Positions 62,557 through 64,000 of a stretch of DNA of 64,000 nt are shown here, piece after piece. A program made the translations under genes and the position numbers. Origin of the DNA: an uncultured Roseburia sp. (GTDB taxonomy: Bacteria; Bacillota; Clostridia; Lachnospirales; Lachnospiraceae); NCBI GenBank assembly GCA_945787015.1, contig CALZGM010000004.1:1-64000 (forward strand), read 5' to 3'. Every line of letters starts with the position of its first letter. Positions within the stretch are counted from its first letter, which is position 1. Under the pieces are notes generated by a model that was not told where the DNA came from, made no database searches, and saw only the letters and a list, made by a program, of their open reading frames with translations.

Positions 62557-62904
62557 TTATAATTCACTGATATCTATTTTTTTACCATCTCTCCAGATAC
62601 GTTCTAAATCATAGAACAATCTGTCTTCTTTTGAGAAAATGTGAATGATAATATCATTATAATCCATTAGAATCCATGTGGAGCTTTGATTTCCTTCCAC
62701 CTGCTGTACTTTTACTCCGGCTTTATATAATGCTTCATCAGCAGCATCACGCATAGCTTGTAGCTGATTTTGATTGCTGCCGCTTGCAATAATGAAAAAG
62801 TCTGCAATCGGAGAAATTTCGCGGATATCAATTACAGTCACATCTTCTGCCTTACGGTCTTCTAAGGCTGCAACAGCAAGCTTTGCCATTTCATTTGATG
62901 TCAT
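62557..62904 (-). CDS. rsfS: Ribosomal silencing factor RsfS
   Basis: 115-aa RsfS/Iojap protein that binds uL14 and blocks subunit joining when nutrients are short. Motifs: VTVIDIREISPIADFFIIASGSNQNQ and STWILMDYNDIIIHIF. The ATG overlaps the TGA of yqeK (ATGA) and has GGAGG upstream. Last gene of nadD-yqeK-rsfS. Confidence 0.95.
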   Translation of the reverse strand: MTSNEMAKLAVAALEDRKAEDVTVIDIREISPIADFFIIASGSNQNQLQAMRDAADEALYKAGVKVQQVEGNQSSTWILMDYNDIIIHIFSKEDRLFYDLERIWRDGKKIDISEL

Positions 62905-63479
62905 ATGTTGTCCTCCTCATATTGTTTATAGAATTCATAAGTTAATTGTGTCGTCGAATCTATCGTTCCCTTTCCGGATTTTAAATAAATGAGCGTATCA
63001 CGCAATATTTGCGCCATACAGACATTTAAATCTCGAAAGGCAAGTTCTCGTACCTTTTCTAAGTTTGGGGCTTTATTGCGGCAAGGTTCAATGTAATCAG
63101 CAATATAGATAATTTTATCTAATGTGTTCATATCCGGTTCACCGGTTGTATGCACTTTGATGGCATGTAAAATCTCAGGATCACTAATATCATATTCAAT
63201 TTCAGCAAGAAGGGCTCCAAGTTTTGCATGAAGCAAAAATGGATTTTCTGCTTCTATAGGTGTCACTAAAATATGATGTTCTCTGCAAAGAGTAAGCTTA
63301 TCCTCATTTGGAATACATTTAGCGCAATCATGCAGTAAACCGGCTAACATGGCCTTATCTACATCATAACCATGTGCCATAGCCAGACATCCAGCCGTAT
63401 ACATAACCCCTTTTGTATGTTCGTAACGTTCTTTATCTTGCGTCTTTTTTAATTTTTTCTTGATTTCTGTATAATTCAT
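62901..63479 (-). CDS. yqeK: YqeK-type HD hydrolase (diadenosine tetraphosphatase)
   Basis: 192-aa HD-domain protein. HD motif in MLAGLLHDCAKCIP, preceded by an upstream His in RYEHTKGVMYTA and followed by H in LLHAKLGALLAE and KVHTTGEPDMNTLDKIIYIADYIEP. Characterised YqeK proteins hydrolyse Ap4A symmetrically to ADP. Sits between nadD and rsfS, the standard Firmicutes order. Confidence 0.94.
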   Translation of the reverse strand: MNYTEIKKKLKKTQDKERYEHTKGVMYTAGCLAMAHGYDVDKAMLAGLLHDCAKCIPNEDKLTLCREHHILVTPIEAENPFLLHAKLGALLAEIEYDISDPEILHAIKVHTTGEPDMNTLDKIIYIADYIEPCRNKAPNLEKVRELAFRDLNVCMAQILRDTLIYLKSGKGTIDSTTQLTYEFYKQYEEDNI

Positions 63480-63507
63480 TTGAAAACTGCCTCGAAATTA
63501 TTACTAC

Positions 63508-64000
63508 TTATTGGTACATGTGATTCGTCTTGATATATTCTGCTACCGCTACCGGTAAATATTCTTCATGTAAAATCCCCTTTTTTAAATCTTTACGAAT
63601 GATACTGGAAGAGATATCAACCTTATTACATGAGAGCGGATAAATGCAGGCGGAAAAATTCGATTGAATTTCCAAAATTTTGGTCTGAATATCACCAAAA
63701 TCCATATCATCCCTCACTGCTACCAGGATAATTGCTTTTTCACAAATGATTTCCGGATGTTTCCATGTATCAAAATAGTCCAGTGAATCCGCTCCCATAA
63801 TAAAATAGAAAGTAGAATCCGGATATTTTTCTTTGAAATCACTTAATGTCAAATAGGTATAACTGGTTCTGTTTTGATCAATTTCACAAGTCGAAAGTTT
63901 AAAATAAGGGATATCACAAACCGCTAATTCAACCATTTTTGCACGGTCTACAGTACTTGTCATTTTATCTTCTTCTTTATTAGGAGAATGACCAGCCGGA
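63508..64000 (-). CDS. nadD: Nicotinate-nucleotide adenylyltransferase NadD, 5' end outside window
   Basis: C-terminal part of NadD, which makes deamido-NAD. The frame stays open to base 64000: upstream of the internal Met at 63963 it continues as PAGHSPNKEEDK, the family's P-x-x-x-P-x-K region, so the internal ATG is not the start. The N-terminal GGTFDPIHxGH motif must lie beyond the window. Visible motifs: FIMGADSLDYFDTWKHPEII and the C-terminal VDISSSIIRKDLKKG. First visible gene of the leftward nadD-yqeK-rsfS operon. Confidence 0.93.
   Translation of the reverse strand, partial: PAGHSPNKEEDKMTSTVDRAKMVELAVCDIPYFKLSTCEIDQNRTSYTYLTLSDFKEKYPDSTFYFIMGADSLDYFDTWKHPEIICEKAIILVAVRDDMDFGDIQTKILEIQSNFSACIYPLSCNKVDISSSIIRKDLKKGILHEEYLPVAVAEYIKTNHMYQ

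Noticed and set aside
1-64000. CRISPR arrays, tRNA/rRNA genes, insertion sequences, riboswitches such as THF before fhs
   Set aside because: No regularly spaced repeats, no tRNA-like folds or rRNA sequence, no transposase, and the gap before fhs is only 20 bases. This was checked by eye only, so very small RNAs could be missed.

Overview
The window is a densely coding, AT-rich chromosomal segment from a spore-former-lineage Clostridia bacterium, most likely Lachnospiraceae. The reasons are: sporulation-family genes yqfC and yqfD; Firmicutes-type neighbourhoods (ydiF-rex, nnr-alr-ndoA, yqfC-yqfD-phoH-HD protein-ybeY, ylmE-sepF-ylmH, divergent yneA-like/lexA, nadD-yqeK-rsfS); strong GGAGG ribosome sites; and a Re-citrate-synthase-like gene beside icd. 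I see no mobile element, CRISPR array, tRNA or rRNA. No stretch over 300 bases lacks a gene. Species cannot be named from the sequence.

Layout. 0.1-3.1 kb: tldD-pmbA protease pair, then a convergent Cys/Gly-rich small protein. 3.3-6.6 kb: three-gene operon for 2-oxoglutarate/glutamate supply (Re-citrate synthase candidate, GntR/FCD regulator, icd) behind a perfect 18-bp palindrome. 6.7-9.4 kb: ABC-F ATPase and Rex, the latter with a promoter containing a Rex-type operator. 9.4-16.6 kb: NAD(P)HX repair, alanine racemase, EndoA toxin, CorC-like protein, YebC, glycogen synthase, ClpP-like protease. 16.7-30.8 kb: a long run of co-directional genes: uppP, ftsK, fhs, folD, a zinc-ribbon/TPR membrane protein, rlmH, yqfC, yqfD, phoH, a degenerate HD membrane protein, ybeY, a MurJ/SpoVB-type flippase and a small BofC-like protein. 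30.8-40.6 kb: two flavoproteins, mutS, mutL, miaA and a PLP enzyme. 40.6-50.1 kb: radC and the elongation/division block mreBCD-pbp2-minDE-rodA, then mgsA and a D,D-carboxypeptidase. 50.2-57.8 kb: an unrecognised P-loop protein, a DUF378 protein, a HlyD-like protein, ylmE-sepF-ylmH, aroB, lspA, rluD and a cytidylate-kinase-like gene. 57.9-64 kb: dtd, a TtcA-like gene, a XerS-like recombinase, plsC, the SOS pair (yneA-like/lexA) and the nadD-yqeK-rsfS operon, with nadD cut by the window end.

Most of the window is housekeeping: envelope synthesis, cell shape and division, DNA repair, one-carbon metabolism, RNA modification and redox control. I found no wholly new multi-gene system. The observations most worth a second look are: (1) a complete terminator-like hairpin (15-bp stem plus eight T) whose loop holds the ribosome site and TTG start of the next gene (30341-30416); (2) a shortened PgpH-like protein whose HD metal motif has decayed; (3) the Re-citrate synthase operon with a self-palindromic operator; (4) minD-minE without minC; (5) Rex-type dyads at rex and, unexpectedly, in the dtd/ttcA divergent region; (6) LexA boxes embedded in a strong yneA-like promoter.

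Many starts were moved from the longest open frame to an internal codon with a properly spaced ribosome site; each case is noted in its entry. All family names come from motif recognition by eye, without database searches.
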